A stretch of 64,000 nucleotides of DNA from Serratia marcescens (lineage in GTDB: Bacteria > Pseudomonadota > Gammaproteobacteria > Enterobacterales > Enterobacteriaceae). Location of the stretch: positions 3,658,001 through 3,722,000 of the forward strand of contig NZ_JARVZZ010000001.1 in NCBI RefSeq assembly GCF_029846115.1, written 5' to 3'. The position numbers and the translations under genes are program-made. The notes under the pieces are model-generated. The model did not search any database. It saw nothing but the letters and a program-made list of their open reading frames with translations, and was not told the DNA's origin. How positions within the stretch are numbered: the first letter of the stretch is position 1; every line of letters starts with the position of its first letter. Below, one piece after another: positions 10,942-20,236 of the stretch.

Positions 10942-13539
10942 TTACTTCTTGCCTTCGACCCACTTGCCGTCCACGTAAAACGCAGACCAACCGGTCGCCT
11001 TGCCGTCTTTTTCAGAGGAGACATACTGCTGTTTGGTTTTACGGCTGAAACGCACCAGCGTTTTATTGCCTTCGGCATCCGCCACCGGCGCATCGGCCAG
11101 ATAGCGCAGCTTCTCCGGCAGGCGATCCTTGAAGCGAGCCAGCTCTTCCACCAGCGGCGCACGGGTCTCGCGCGATTTAGGGAAGGTGTTGGCCGCCAGG
11201 AACACGCCGGCAGCACCGTCACGCAGCACGAAATAGGCGTCGGACTTCTCGCACGGCAGCTCCGGCAACGGCACCGGATCTTCCTTCGGCGGTGCGACAT
11301 CGCCGTTGCGCAGGATCTTGCGGGTGTTTTTGCAGTTCTCGTTGGTGCAACCCATGTACTTGCCGAAGCGCCCCATTTTCAGGTGCATTTCCGAGCCGCA
11401 CTTGTCGCACTCCACCACCGGGCCATCGTAGCCTTTCAGGCGGAACTCGCCCTCTTCAATCTCATAGCCGTCGCACGCCGGGTTGTTACCGCAAACGTGC
11501 AGTTTGCGCTGGTTATCGATCAGATAGCTGTCCATCGCCGTACCGCATTTCTGGCAGCGGCGGCGGGCGCGCAGCGCGTTGGTTTCCGCGTCGTCGCCTT
11601 CGAGGATGTTGAGCACTTCCGCTTCCGGCACCAGGTTGATGGTGGTTTTGCAGCGCTCCTTCGGCGGCAGCGCGTAGCCGGAACAGCCGAGGAACACGCC
11701 GGTGCTGGCAGTACGGATACCCATCTTGCGGCCACAGGTCGGGCAGTCGATGCTGGTCATCACCATTTGGTTAGGCCGCATGCCGCCTTCTTCCGGATCC
11801 TTCTCCGCCGTTTCCAGCTGCTCGCTGAAGTCGACGAAGAACTCGTCCAGCACCGCTTTCCACTCGGCCTGGTTGTTGGCGACCTCATCGAGACCGTCTT
11901 CCATGCGCGCTGTGAAGTCATAGTTCATCAGCTCGCGGAAGTTTTCTTCCAGGCGATCGGTGACGATTTCGCCCATTTTCTCGGCATAGAAGCGGCGGCT
12001 TTCCACCCGCACATAACCGCGATCCTGAATGGTCGAGATGATGGAGGCGTAGGTGGACGGGCGGCCGATGCCGCGTTTTTCCAGCTCTTTCACCAGTGAG
12101 GCTTCGCTGTAGCGCGCCGGCGGCTTGGTGAAGTGCTGGCTCGGGATCAGTTTCTGCAGATCCAGCTCGCTGCCGATTTCGACGTATGGCAGGGTGCGAT
12201 CTTCATCGCCCTTGCGCAACGCCGGCATCACCTTGGTCCAGCCGTCAAAGCGCAGCGTACGGCCCTTGGCGCGCAGCTGATAATCGCCGGCTTTCACCGT
12301 CAGCGTGGTGGAATCGTATTGCGCCGGCGTCATCTGGCAGGCGACGAACTGGCGCCAGATCAGCTGATACAGCTTCTGCGCGTCCGCTTCCATGTCTTTC
12401 AACTGCTCGGCGAGCACGTTCACGTCCGAAGGTCGGATCGCTTCGTGCGCTTCCTGCGAATTCTCTTTGCTGCTGTACTGATTCGGTGCCTTCGGCAGGT
12501 ATTTGTCGCCGAAGTTGTCGCCGATGTAGCCACGCACCATGTTGAGCGCATCCTGGCTCAGGTTGGTGGAATCGGTACGCATATAGGTGATGTGGCCGGC
12601 TTCATACAGCCGTTGCGCCATCATCATGGTTTTCTTCACGCCGAAGCTCAGGCGGGTGCTGGCGGCCTGTTGCAGCGTGGAGGTAATGAAAGGCGCGCCC
12701 GGTTTGCTGCTGGTCGGTTTGTCTTCGCGATCCAGCACCGTGTAGCGGGCTTTTTCCAGCAGCTTGACCGCGGCGTGAGTCTGCTCGCGATTGACCGGCT
12801 TGAACGGTTTGTCGTGCGCGTGGGTCACTTCCATCTGCAGCGCGGTTTCACCCTTCGCCAGCAGATCGGCATGCAGCTCCCAGTACTCTTCCGGCACGAA
12901 GGCCTTGATGTCGCGCTCGCGCTCAACCACCAGGCGCACCGCCACCGACTGCACGCGGCCAGCGGACAGGCCGCGGGCGATTTTCTTCCACAGCAGCGGC
13001 GAGACCATATAGCCCACCACGCGGTCCATGAACCGGCGCGCCTGCTGCGCGTTGACGCGGTCAATGTTCAGCTCGCCCGGCTGTTTGAACGCCTGTTGGA
13101 TCGCGTTTTTGGTGATTTCGTTAAACACCACGCGGCTAAAGCGTTTGTCATCCCCACCGATCACTTCCCGTAGGTGCCAGGCGATGGCTTCCCCTTCGCG
13201 GTCAAGGTCGGTTGCGAGATAAATGTGGTCGGCGTTTTCCGCCAACGATTTTAACTCGGCGACCACTTTTTCTTTACCCGGCAGGATTTCATAATGCGCT
13301 TTCCAGCCGTGGTAAGGGTCGACGCCCATGCGATTTACCAGCGCCGCCTTCTCATCTTTTTTAACTTTTTTCTTGGCTTTGTCTTCGGTTGAGTCAGCGC
13401 TCTTTTTGCTGGCTGAGCCACTGGTCGGCAAATCACGGATATGACCGACGCTGGACTTCACCACGTAGTCACTTCCTAAATATTTATTAATAGTTTTGGC
13501 TTTTGCCGGGGACTCAACTATTACGAGAGCTTTACCCAT
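10942..13539 (-). CDS. topA: DNA topoisomerase I
   Basis: TopA relaxes negative supercoils by transient single-strand cleavage. The 865-residue protein begins with the Toprim domain ([20 protein letters not shown] and [13 protein letters not shown]). The catalytic tyrosine is in [14 protein letters not shown], and [15 protein letters not shown] is the type IA signature. Three C-terminal zinc ribbons follow ([27 protein letters not shown]), then zinc-less ribbons. A lysine-rich spacer after [12 protein letters not shown] is normal in enterics. It is a single gene read away from yciN. In E. coli transcription is supercoiling-sensitive with several promoters; the 427-base upstream stretch is compatible with that. 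Confidence 0.98.
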   Translation of the reverse strand: MGKALVIVESPAKAKTINKYLGSDYVVKSSVGHIRDLPTSGSASKKSADSTEDKAKKKVKKDEKAALVNRMGVDPYHGWKAHYEILPGKEKVVAELKSLAENADHIYLATDLDREGEAIAWHLREVIGGDDKRFSRVVFNEITKNAIQQAFKQPGELNIDRVNAQQARRFMDRVVGYMVSPLLWKKIARGLSAGRVQSVAVRLVVERERDIKAFVPEEYWELHADLLAKGETALQMEVTHAHDKPFKPVNREQTHAAVKLLEKARYTVLDREDKPTSSKPGAPFITSTLQQAASTRLSFGVKKTMMMAQRLYEAGHITYMRTDSTNLSQDALNMVRGYIGDNFGDKYLPKAPNQYSSKENSQEAHEAIRPSDVNVLAEQLKDMEADAQKLYQLIWRQFVACQMTPAQYDSTTLTVKAGDYQLRAKGRTLRFDGWTKVMPALRKGDEDRTLPYVEIGSELDLQKLIPSQHFTKPPARYSEASLVKELEKRGIGRPSTYASIISTIQDRGYVRVESRRFYAEKMGEIVTDRLEENFRELMNYDFTARMEDGLDEVANNQAEWKAVLDEFFVDFSEQLETAEKDPEEGGMRPNQMVMTSIDCPTCGRKMGIRTASTGVFLGCSGYALPPKERCKTTINLVPEAEVLNILEGDDAETNALRARRRCQKCGTAMDSYLIDNQRKLHVCGNNPACDGYEIEEGEFRLKGYDGPVVECDKCGSEMHLKMGRFGKYMGCTNENCKNTRKILRNGDVAPPKEDPVPLPELPCEKSDAYFVLRDGAAGVFLAANTFPKSRETRAPLVEELARFKDRLPEKLRYLADAPVADAEGNKTLVRFSRKTKQQYVSSEKDGKATGWSAFYVDGKWVEGKK

Positions 13540-13966
13540 ATTTACCTTTACCTAATTTATTTCTTCTAAAAAGAAGTCTTTTATCTCGCCGTGCCGCGGC
13601 AATTCGTGTCTCTTTTTTTATATTGCGGCAGTCTGGCAAGAGATCAACAGATTTTTTTCTTTTGGTTGCCCAACTGCTCAACCTGAACGCAAGTTGTTGA
13701 TCCTGCCTGCTATTCACTCATGCCCCAGAAGTATGGCTGTGTGAGTTTTATTCATGGCGTAAACAAAACCTTCCACCCGACGCCGCAAAATCCCACACTG
13801 TACCTGATAAAAAGCGTCACGCAACCTAATTAGCACGGAAAGACCGATTTCGCCAACCGGCGGCCGCCCGTGGCCATCCAGACGGCAAATAAACCTTAGT
13901 CGGTTTGCGGATAAAAGCGAACCGGCGTTAGAATATGCGCAGAGTTTTTAGTTTGGAGTCTAATAA
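13540..13966. other. divergent intergenic region topA / yciN
   Basis: This 427-base stretch must hold the topA promoters (minus) and the yciN promoter (plus). Near yciN a TAGAAT box at about 13930 is a possible -10 element, and TTTGGAGT upstream of ATG 13967 is a good ribosome binding site. I see no coding frame or RNA gene in it. Confidence 0.45.
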
Positions 13967-14218
13967 ATGCACACGAATACTGCCCCTATCGGCCGCGAGG
14001 CCCTGCTGGCGGAAGCAAATAACATCATCCGCCAACACGAAGATTATCTGCACGGCATGATCGCCACTGATGTTGAACAAAAAAGCGGCGTTTTAGTTTT
14101 CCGCGGCGAATACTTTTTGGATGCCGACGGATTGCCCACCGCCAAAACCACCGCGGTATTTAATATGTTTAAACATTTGGCCCATCTGCTTTCGGAAAAA
14201 TACCACCTGGTCGATTGA
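13967..14218 (+). CDS. yciN: YciN family protein
   Basis: An 83-residue cytoplasmic protein matching YciN, a small conserved enteric protein of unknown function. Recognisable stretches are [37 protein letters not shown] and [19 protein letters not shown]. The start has TTTGGAGTC eight or so bases upstream. It sits between topA and sohB as in E. coli. No domain with a predicted activity is visible. Confidence 0.92.
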   Translation: MHTNTAPIGREALLAEANNIIRQHEDYLHGMIATDVEQKSGVLVFRGEYFLDADGLPTAKTTAVFNMFKHLAHLLSEKYHLVD

Positions 14219-14221
14219 GAA

Positions 14222-14249
14222 AAGAAAACGGGGGCACCTGGCCCCCGTT
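14222..14249. terminator. terminator between yciN and sohB
   Basis: Stem AACGGGGGC/GCCCCCGTT. The A-rich left side gives a T-run on the minus strand, so it mainly serves sohB; yciN reads into it from the other side. Confidence 0.82.
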
Positions 14250-14269
14250 GATTCACGCTATCGCCGCCG

Positions 14270-15316
14270 TTACAGCAGCGGCTTTTCTCCACGCTGCCAC
14301 CAGCGCAACAGCAAGCGATCGACGCTTTCCGCCGCGCTGCCGGTGAAGCGATCCATCAAGCGTTTGCGGCGCGTATAGCGCACGGCGATCACTTCATGGT
14401 TATCCAGCTCGGCGATCAGCAAGTCATCGCTGGTGCCGATGGCGTCGATCAAGCCCTTCTCTTTCGCCTGTGAACCGAACCAGTGTTCACCGGTGGCGAC
14501 GCTGTCGATATCCAGCGACGGGCGCTGCTCATGCACAAAGCGCTTGAACAGCTCGTGGGTTTCGTTCAGATCTTCGCGGAACTTCTCGCGCCCCTGTTCG
14601 GTGTTTTCACCGAACAGCGTCAGCGTGCGTTTGAACTGCCCGGCGGTGTGCAACTCTACGTCGATGTCATTCTTTTTCAGCAGGCGGTGGAAGTTCGGGA
14701 TCTGCGCCACCACGCCGATGGAGCCGATGATGGCGAACGGCGCCGCCACGATGCGATCCGCGACGCAGGCCATCATGTAGCCGCCGCTGGCCGCCACTTT
14801 ATCCACCGCTACCGTCAGGCGAATGCCGCCTTTGCGCAGGCGCTCCAGCTGCGAAGCCGCCAGGCCGTAGCCGTGCACCACTCCGCCAGGGCTTTCCAGA
14901 CGCAGCAGGACTTCATCCTGCGCCGACGCCACCGCCAACACCGCCGAGATTTCTTCGCGCAGTGAGGTTACCTCGTGCGCGTCCATGCTGCCTTTGAAAT
15001 CCAGCACATACAGACACGGCTTGGCCACTTCCACCGCGCCGGACTTGGCGCGCTGTTTCTTCAATTTGTCATCCGATTTGGTCTGCTTCTTGAACTGTTT
15101 CAGCCAAACCTTCTGTTCGGCGGCATCCATGCGCGCCAGGCGCATATCGCGTTGCATCTCACGATACTGTTCGCCGAGATCGGTCAGCTGCAGCTCCCCT
15201 TTCTGGCGGCTCTTGCGTTGCCCCAAACTGACCGCCAGGATGGCCAACGCGGCGATGGCGAGCACCACCGTGGCGACCTTGGCCAGAAACAGGCCATAAA
15301 CAGATATAAACTCCAC
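14270..15316 (-). CDS. sohB: S49-family inner-membrane protease SohB
   Basis: SohB is a signal-peptide-peptidase-like serine protease anchored in the inner membrane. In E. coli it is a multicopy suppressor of htrA loss. The 348-residue protein has an N-terminal membrane helix (FLAKVATVVLAIAALAILAV), a basic linker, and the S49 catalytic core. That core shows LRLESPGGVVHGYGLA, the nucleophile in VAASGGYMMACVAD, and GSIGVVAQIPNFHRLLKKN. The presumed dyad lysine is in the conserved VDKVAASGG segment. It is a single gene convergent with yciN, divergent from yciK. Confidence 0.94.
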   Translation of the reverse strand: MEFISVYGLFLAKVATVVLAIAALAILAVSLGQRKSRQKGELQLTDLGEQYREMQRDMRLARMDAAEQKVWLKQFKKQTKSDDKLKKQRAKSGAVEVAKPCLYVLDFKGSMDAHEVTSLREEISAVLAVASAQDEVLLRLESPGGVVHGYGLAASQLERLRKGGIRLTVAVDKVAASGGYMMACVADRIVAAPFAIIGSIGVVAQIPNFHRLLKKNDIDVELHTAGQFKRTLTLFGENTEQGREKFREDLNETHELFKRFVHEQRPSLDIDSVATGEHWFGSQAKEKGLIDAIGTSDDLLIAELDNHEVIAVRYTRRKRLMDRFTGSAAESVDRLLLRWWQRGEKPLL

Positions 15317-15675
15317 AGATTCCGCCTTTATTTACAGGTTGTTAGTATGCTTATTTCCATTTTAGCCAACCGCAGCGGCTGCTGTCGCGGCTAAATGAAA
15401 ATTCATTGCGTACAGAGCATCACTATGGGGACGATTTACGGTCGAACCAAGGCGCCGCTGCCGCGCTTTTGTTACAAAAGAATGCCATTTCAGCCTGCTA
15501 CGCATTGAAAATGCCCGCGGATTAAGGCATATAACACCCATTATTCATCAATATGATGAGACGGATTCGCTGCGCGGCCCGCATACGGTCGAGCCTTCGC
15601 TCCCGCCCCGGCCGCGCGTTTCACCCTTGCTCCCCGATATCTGCGGGAGAACAGCCACCCAGGCGAGGATTTATC
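15317..15675. other. divergent intergenic region sohB / yciK
   Basis: About 360 bases. An AT-rich part next to sohB probably contains its promoter, and a GC-rich part with AGGCGAGGAT at the end provides the yciK ribosome binding site. No coding sequence or RNA gene was recognised. Confidence 0.45.
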
Positions 15676-16437
15676 GTGCATTACCAACCCAAACAAGATC
15701 TGCTCGAACAACGTATTATTTTGGTCACCGGCGCCGGCGACGGCATCGGCCGCGAAGCGGCGCTGACCTACGCGCGCTTCGGTGCCCAGTTGGTGCTGCT
15801 GGGGCGCACCGAGAGCAAACTGCTGGCGGTACAACAAGAGATCGCGGTCCAGGGCGGCGCCCCGGCCCGGGTAGTGACGCTGGACTTACTGCACGCCACT
15901 CAGGAGCAATGCCGGCAGATAGCCGACGATCTGGCGCGCCAGATCCCCCGCCTTGACGGCGTGCTGCACAACGCCGGCCTGCTCGGCGACATCGCGCCGA
16001 TGGCCGACCTGTCGATGACCATGTGGCAAGAGGTGATGCAGGTTAACGTCAACGCTACCTTTATGCTGACTCAGGCGCTGCTGCCGCTGCTGCTGAAATC
16101 CCACGCCGGTTCGCTGGTGTTCACCAGTTCCAGCGTCGGGCGCACCGGCCGCGCAGACTGGGGTGCCTATGCGGTGTCGAAATTCGCCACCGAAGGCATG
16201 ATGCAGGTGTTGGCCGACGAGTATAAAAACCGTAATCTGCGGGTGAACTGCATCAATCCTGGCGGCACCCGCACCAAAATGCGCGCATCCGCCTTCCCGC
16301 ACGAAGACAAGAACAAGCTGAAGACCCCCGCCGATATCATGCCGCTGTACCTGTATCTGATGGGCGAAGACAGCCGCCGGAAAACCGGCATGAGCTTCGA
16401 CGCGCAGCCGAACCGTAAACCCGGCGCGGCCGAATAA
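15676..16437 (+). CDS. yciK: short-chain dehydrogenase YciK
   Basis: A 253-residue NAD(P)-dependent short-chain dehydrogenase of unknown physiological substrate. It shows the Rossmann glycine motif TGAGDGIGREAA, the NAG motif in LHNAGLLGD, catalytic Ser in VFTSSSVGRTGR, and the Tyr-x3-Lys in AYAVSKFATEG. The start is GTG 15676 with GAGGAT upstream, giving VHYQPKQDLL as in the family; the frame continues upstream without similarity. btuR follows 13 bases later on the same strand, the usual enteric pairing. Confidence 0.94.
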   Translation: MHYQPKQDLLEQRIILVTGAGDGIGREAALTYARFGAQLVLLGRTESKLLAVQQEIAVQGGAPARVVTLDLLHATQEQCRQIADDLARQIPRLDGVLHNAGLLGDIAPMADLSMTMWQEVMQVNVNATFMLTQALLPLLLKSHAGSLVFTSSSVGRTGRADWGAYAVSKFATEGMMQVLADEYKNRNLRVNCINPGGTRTKMRASAFPHEDKNKLKTPADIMPLYLYLMGEDSRRKTGMSFDAQPNRKPGAAE

Positions 16438-16450
16438 TAAGGAGCGTTTC

Positions 16451-17041
16451 ATGGCGGAAGATCGTCATCAACAGCGTCAGCAGCGCCTGAAAGAACAGGT
16501 CGATGCCCGCATCGCCGCGGCGCAGGACACGCGCGGCCTGCTGCTGGTGTTTACCGGCAACGGCAAGGGTAAAACCACCGCTGCCTTCGGCACCGTCACC
16601 CGGGCGGTTGGCCACGGCATGCGCGCCGGGGTGATCCAGTTCATCAAGGGCGAGTGGCCCAATGGCGAAAAAAATCTGCTGCAGCAACATGGCGTTGAAT
16701 TTCAGGTGATGGCCACCGGCTTCACCTGGGAGACGCAGAACAAGGCCGGCGATACCGCCGCCTGCCAAGCGGTCTGGCAGCACGGCAAGCGCATGCTGGC
16801 CGACAGCAGCCTGGATCTGGTGCTGCTGGACGAAGTGACCTACATGCTGACCTACGGCTATCTGGAACTGGAAGAGCTGAAGGAAGCGCTCCTGCGGCGC
16901 CCTGCGCACCAAACGGTGATCCTGACCGGGCGCGGTTGCCATCGCGATCTGCTGGAACTGGCGGATACGGTCACGGAGATGCGGCCGGTGAAACACGCGT
17001 TCGATGCAGGCGTGAAGGCACAACAGGGGATCGATTGGTAA
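16451..17041 (+). CDS. btuR: corrinoid adenosyltransferase
   Basis: BtuR (CobA) transfers the adenosyl group of ATP to cob(I)alamin or cobinamide to make adenosylcobalamin. The 196-residue protein has the P-loop GNGKGKTT at residues 36-43, QFIKGEWPNGE, LVLLDEVTYML and the end LTGRGCHRDLLELADTVTEM, all matching the family. It has AAGGAGCG before ATG 16451 and lies 13 bases after yciK, so the two are co-transcribed. Confidence 0.96.
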   Translation: MAEDRHQQRQQRLKEQVDARIAAAQDTRGLLLVFTGNGKGKTTAAFGTVTRAVGHGMRAGVIQFIKGEWPNGEKNLLQQHGVEFQVMATGFTWETQNKAGDTAACQAVWQHGKRMLADSSLDLVLLDEVTYMLTYGYLELEELKEALLRRPAHQTVILTGRGCHRDLLELADTVTEMRPVKHAFDAGVKAQQGIDW

Positions 17042-17048
17042 CACAAAG

Positions 17049-17072
17049 TTCTGGCCCCGAACGGGGCCAGAA
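17049..17072. terminator. hairpin between btuR and rluB
   Basis: Perfect stem TTCTGGCCCC/GGGGCCAGAA with a GAAC loop between convergent genes. T-runs are short on both strands, so termination strength is uncertain. Confidence 0.6.
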
Positions 17073-17079
17073 TGAGAGA

Positions 17080-17985
17080 TTAGCTGCGTTTGCTTGGCTT
17101 GCCCGGTTTACCCGGCTTGCTGCCTGGCGCACTGCGGCGGCCGCTGCCGGCCACCTGTGAGTGTCGCTTGACCGCACGGCGGATCTGGTTGGCCTTCACG
17201 CGGCGGCGCTCACGCTCCACCGGCATTTTGCTGACCGTTTCCGGTTTCAGTTCCACCAGCTCGCGCAGGTAGTTGATCGCCGGCAGATCCAGTTCGGCCC
17301 AGCCTCCGCGCGGCAGGCCTTTCGGCAGATCGATGTCACCGTAGCGCACGCGGATCAGGCGGCTCACTTGCACGCCCACCGCTTCCCACAGGCGACGTAC
17401 TTCACGGTTGCGGCCTTCGGTCAGGGTCACGTTGTACCACTGGTTGAGGCCTTCCCCGCCCTGGAAGCTAATGGTGCGGAAGGCTGCCGGGCCGTCTTCC
17501 AGCTGCACGCCCTTGCTCAGCTGCTTCACTTTCGCATCGTCAACCTGGCCAAACACGCGTACCGCGTACTCGCGTTCCACTTCACGGCTCGGGTGCATCA
17601 GACGGTTGGCCAGTTCGCCATCAGTGGTGAACAGCAGCAGACCGGAGGTGTTGACGTCCAGGCGCCCTACCGCCACCCAGCGTGAACCGCGCAGCTTCGG
17701 CAGACGATCGAACACCGTCGGGCGGCCTTCAGGATCGCTGCGGGTACACAGCTCGCCTTCCGGTTTGTAGTAAGCCAGCACCCGGCAAACCACCTCTTCG
17801 GATTCTTTGATCGACAGGACATGACCGTCCAGACGAATTTTCATCGCCGGCGTCACTTCAACGCGATCGCCCAGCTTGGCGACCTTGCCGTCGACGCTGA
17901 CGCGCCCGGCTTCAATCATGGTTTCGATTTCACGACGCGAGCCATGCCCGGCGCGCGCTAAAACTTTCTGTAACTTTTCGCTCAT
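17080..17985 (-). CDS. rluB: 23S rRNA pseudouridine(2605) synthase
   Basis: RluB isomerises U2605 of 23S rRNA. The 301-residue protein has an N-terminal S4 RNA-binding domain ([17 protein letters not shown]), then the RsuA-type catalytic domain with the aspartate in [18 protein letters not shown]. The family pieces [12 protein letters not shown] and [19 protein letters not shown] also match. The C-terminal extension is basic and low-complexity ([26 protein letters not shown]), as often in RluB. It is a single gene. Confidence 0.95.
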   Translation of the reverse strand: MSEKLQKVLARAGHGSRREIETMIEAGRVSVDGKVAKLGDRVEVTPAMKIRLDGHVLSIKESEEVVCRVLAYYKPEGELCTRSDPEGRPTVFDRLPKLRGSRWVAVGRLDVNTSGLLLFTTDGELANRLMHPSREVEREYAVRVFGQVDDAKVKQLSKGVQLEDGPAAFRTISFQGGEGLNQWYNVTLTEGRNREVRRLWEAVGVQVSRLIRVRYGDIDLPKGLPRGGWAELDLPAINYLRELVELKPETVSKMPVERERRRVKANQIRRAVKRHSQVAGSGRRSAPGSKPGKPGKPSKRS

Positions 17986-18147
17986 TGAGCAACCTCTAAT
18001 GTCGCCTTCACAGGCGTCGGGGGGATACCGCCGCGGCCAAGCGCCACAACGGTCATAATACGTTTATCAGGATCGAACCGCGTATTATACAGGCTTTCTA
18101 AGGTGTTGAAACCCACTTTATCGGCGGTGGCCCCCTTCAGACGGCGT

Positions 18148-18945
18148 TCACGGCGCCAAAAAATCCTCCACCGCCCACAGCACCGCGTCAGGCCGTTCCA
18201 GAATGCCGAGGTGAGTGCGAGCCTCTCCTAGGCGCACCACGGAGAAAAACGGCTGCTCGGCGGCAAATGCCTGCTGCTGCCGCAGATAGTCGTCGCGGCG
18301 ATCCAACGAGTAGATATGTCGGCACGGCGGCGGCGCGCTCATGCCCGCCAGGCGTTGCAGCGGCGAGCCGAATTGCCGGTAGGCCTGTTCGATGGCCACG
18401 CCGGCGGCACGCCAGAGCCGGTAATCCTCCTGCGCCATCTCGACCTCCAAATGGCGTTTGACCCGATCGTGGCGGATGCCGCCCTGCCAGAAGTCGAACA
18501 AGGCATCGCGCGCCGCCAGCCACTGCTGCGGCTGCTGCATGCGGCTCACCGCCGTAAAGAACGCCGGTTCCGGCTGCGTCATGATCCAGTCGAGAAACAC
18601 CATGCCCCGCACCCGCTGCGGCAACGCTTCGGCCAACGCCACCGCCAGCCAGCTGGCGTGCGCCACCGACAGGGTGACCACGTTATCCAAACGCAGCGCC
18701 GTCAGTAGCTGACGCACATCTTCCAGCAAATCGTCCGCCGCCAGCGACATCTCCGCCGCTTTTGACGACAGGCCGTGGCCACGCCAGTCGATGCTGATCA
18801 CCCGATAGCGTTCGGCCGCCAAGGCGATAAACGGTTCGAATACCGTTTTCGGTTCGCACCAGCCGGGCAGCAACACCAGCGTGAGTGGCCCTGAGCCGAT
18901 ATCCTGATAGTCGAGCATCATGTTGGCACTGTGAAATGCGGTCAT
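18148..18945 (-). CDS. HOD/QDO-like alpha/beta-hydrolase-fold protein, nucleophile Ser replaced by Ala
   Basis: This 265-residue protein resembles the cofactor-free 2,4-dioxygenases of 3-hydroxy-4(1H)-quinolones (HOD, QDO, AqdC) more than ordinary esterases. Shared pieces are VLLPGWC (24-30), DWRGHGLS (53-60), FLDWIM (117-122), FDFW (150-153), FGSP, CRHIYS and THLGI. Two catalytic-type residues are visible, Asp119 and His245, plus His96 beside the nucleophile elbow. At the elbow itself the sequence is SVAHASW, so Ala95 stands where Ser is expected; the codon is GCG. In this family the His/Asp pair drives catalysis and the Ser is less critical, so activity as an oxygenase is possible, whereas ester hydrolysis is unlikely. 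It lies alone between rluB and a Rap-like gene. The substrate is unknown. Confidence 0.7.
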   Translation of the reverse strand: MTAFHSANMMLDYQDIGSGPLTLVLLPGWCEPKTVFEPFIALAAERYRVISIDWRGHGLSSKAAEMSLAADDLLEDVRQLLTALRLDNVVTLSVAHASWLAVALAEALPQRVRGMVFLDWIMTQPEPAFFTAVSRMQQPQQWLAARDALFDFWQGGIRHDRVKRHLEVEMAQEDYRLWRAAGVAIEQAYRQFGSPLQRLAGMSAPPPCRHIYSLDRRDDYLRQQQAFAAEQPFFSVVRLGEARTHLGILERPDAVLWAVEDFLAP

Positions 18946-19094
18946 ATTACCTCCTGCGCGTCTCTCCCCGACCCGTTCGGGAAATACCGACGGGGATAAG
19001 GTGACAGCGCAGCAGGCATTGATCTATTGAAGTTCGTGCGGAAAGCGCCCCGAGCGCACCTTATGAAAAAATGCGCACTAATTGGAATGGGAAC

Positions 19095-19454
19095 TTAATG
19101 GCGCACGCAGGGATAGGCGGCGCTTAACGCCAGCATGATCACCGACGGTGCGGAATAATGCAGTTGTTCAGGGTGCTCGTTCAAATACTGCATCACCGCG
19201 TCGGCGGCTACGCCGATGCTCATCCCGGCCGCCGGGCAGATATTGCGATTGCCCTGCATGGAATAGGTATCGAATACGCCGGCAACGTATCCCATGAACA
19301 TGCCGCCATTCAGCGCTTCGGCCACGGTGGCTTCACCGCTTTTATTTTTTACGTAACCACCGGATTCGGCCAGCAAACCGCTGCCCGAATAAAACCCCGC
19401 ATTTGCCATTGAGGAAAATAATAAGGCCGCTAAAAAAGAAACCTGTTTAATCAT
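19095..19454 (-). CDS. Rap1a/Tai-family immunity-like periplasmic protein (orphan)
   Basis: A 119-residue exported protein. The signal peptide (MIKQVSFLAALLFSSMANA) ends near residue 19. The mature part has the layout of the Rap1a/Tai family, the periplasmic inhibitors that protect against type VI amidase effectors such as Ssp1 of S. marcescens: GYVAGVFDTY (55-64), ICPAAGMSIG (72-81), AVMQYLNEHPEQLHYSAP and a final AAYPC. Cys73 and Cys116 could form the conserved disulfide. No effector gene is adjacent, so it is an orphan. The assignment rests on motif pattern; it might instead be a housekeeping paralogue. Confidence 0.72.
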   Translation of the reverse strand: MIKQVSFLAALLFSSMANAGFYSGSGLLAESGGYVKNKSGEATVAEALNGGMFMGYVAGVFDTYSMQGNRNICPAAGMSIGVAADAVMQYLNEHPEQLHYSAPSVIMLALSAAYPCVRH

Positions 19455-19569
19455 TGCTGCGCATCCTGCCCATTATCAATTCTGAAGTAATCAAGAATAG
19501 CGGCTTTCACGCGAAATAGCGTCGCTTCAGCCGATTTTCAGACAATGGGCAAGGTGGCAACCTTTGACA

Positions 19570-20190
19570 TCAGCGGAAAGGCGCCGCGTCGCCCGCCCCT
19601 TCGCGCACCACTTCCGGCGAGGATTCGGTCAGATCGATAACCGTAGTCGGCTGTTGGCCGAGGAAGCCGCCGTGGATCACCAGATCGACCACCTTGCCCA
19701 GGTGATCGTTGATCTCTTCCGGATCGGATTCGGCAAAATCATTGCCCGGCAGCATCAGGGTGGTGGACATCATCGGCTCGTTCAGCACCTCCAGCAGCGC
19801 CAATGCGATCGGGTTCGACGGCACGCGCAGGCCAATGGTTTTTCGCTTTTCATTCATCAGGCGGCGCGGCACTTCTTTGGTCGCTTTCAGAATGAAGGTG
19901 TAGTTGCCCGGCGTATTGTTTTTGATCAGGCGGAACGCCGTATTATCGACGTGCGCATAGGTCGACAACTCGGACAGATCGCGGCACATCAGGGTAAAAT
20001 TGTGGCTGCCGTCCAACTGACGGATACGGCAAATGCGCTCCATCGCCGCCTTCTCTTCCAGCATGCAACCCAGCGCATAGCCGGAATCGGTGGGATAAAC
20101 GATCACCCCGCCCTTGCGTAGCACCTCGACCGCCTGGTTAATCAAACGCGGCTGCGGGTTGTCCGGGTGAATATAAAAAAGCTGACTCAT
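19570..20190 (-). CDS. yciO: YciO, Sua5/YrdC family protein
   Basis: A 206-residue member of the Sua5/YciO/YrdC family, which binds double-stranded RNA and in its best-known branch makes threonylcarbamoyl-AMP for tRNA t6A. Family motifs: VEVLRKGGVIVYPTDSGYALG, the KxR-type MNEKRKTIGLRVPSNPI, and FTLMCRDLSELSTYA. YciO itself is a paralogue of TsaC whose role is not settled. It is followed upstream by rnm, 46 bases apart on the same strand, and the pair is probably an operon. Confidence 0.93.
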   Translation of the reverse strand: MSQLFYIHPDNPQPRLINQAVEVLRKGGVIVYPTDSGYALGCMLEEKAAMERICRIRQLDGSHNFTLMCRDLSELSTYAHVDNTAFRLIKNNTPGNYTFILKATKEVPRRLMNEKRKTIGLRVPSNPIALALLEVLNEPMMSTTLMLPGNDFAESDPEEINDHLGKVVDLVIHGGFLGQQPTTVIDLTESSPEVVREGAGDAAPFR

Positions 20191-20236
20191 GACTTGCTCC
20201 TAAATGATGCTCGCGCGCGTTGCCACGCGCGTAAAA

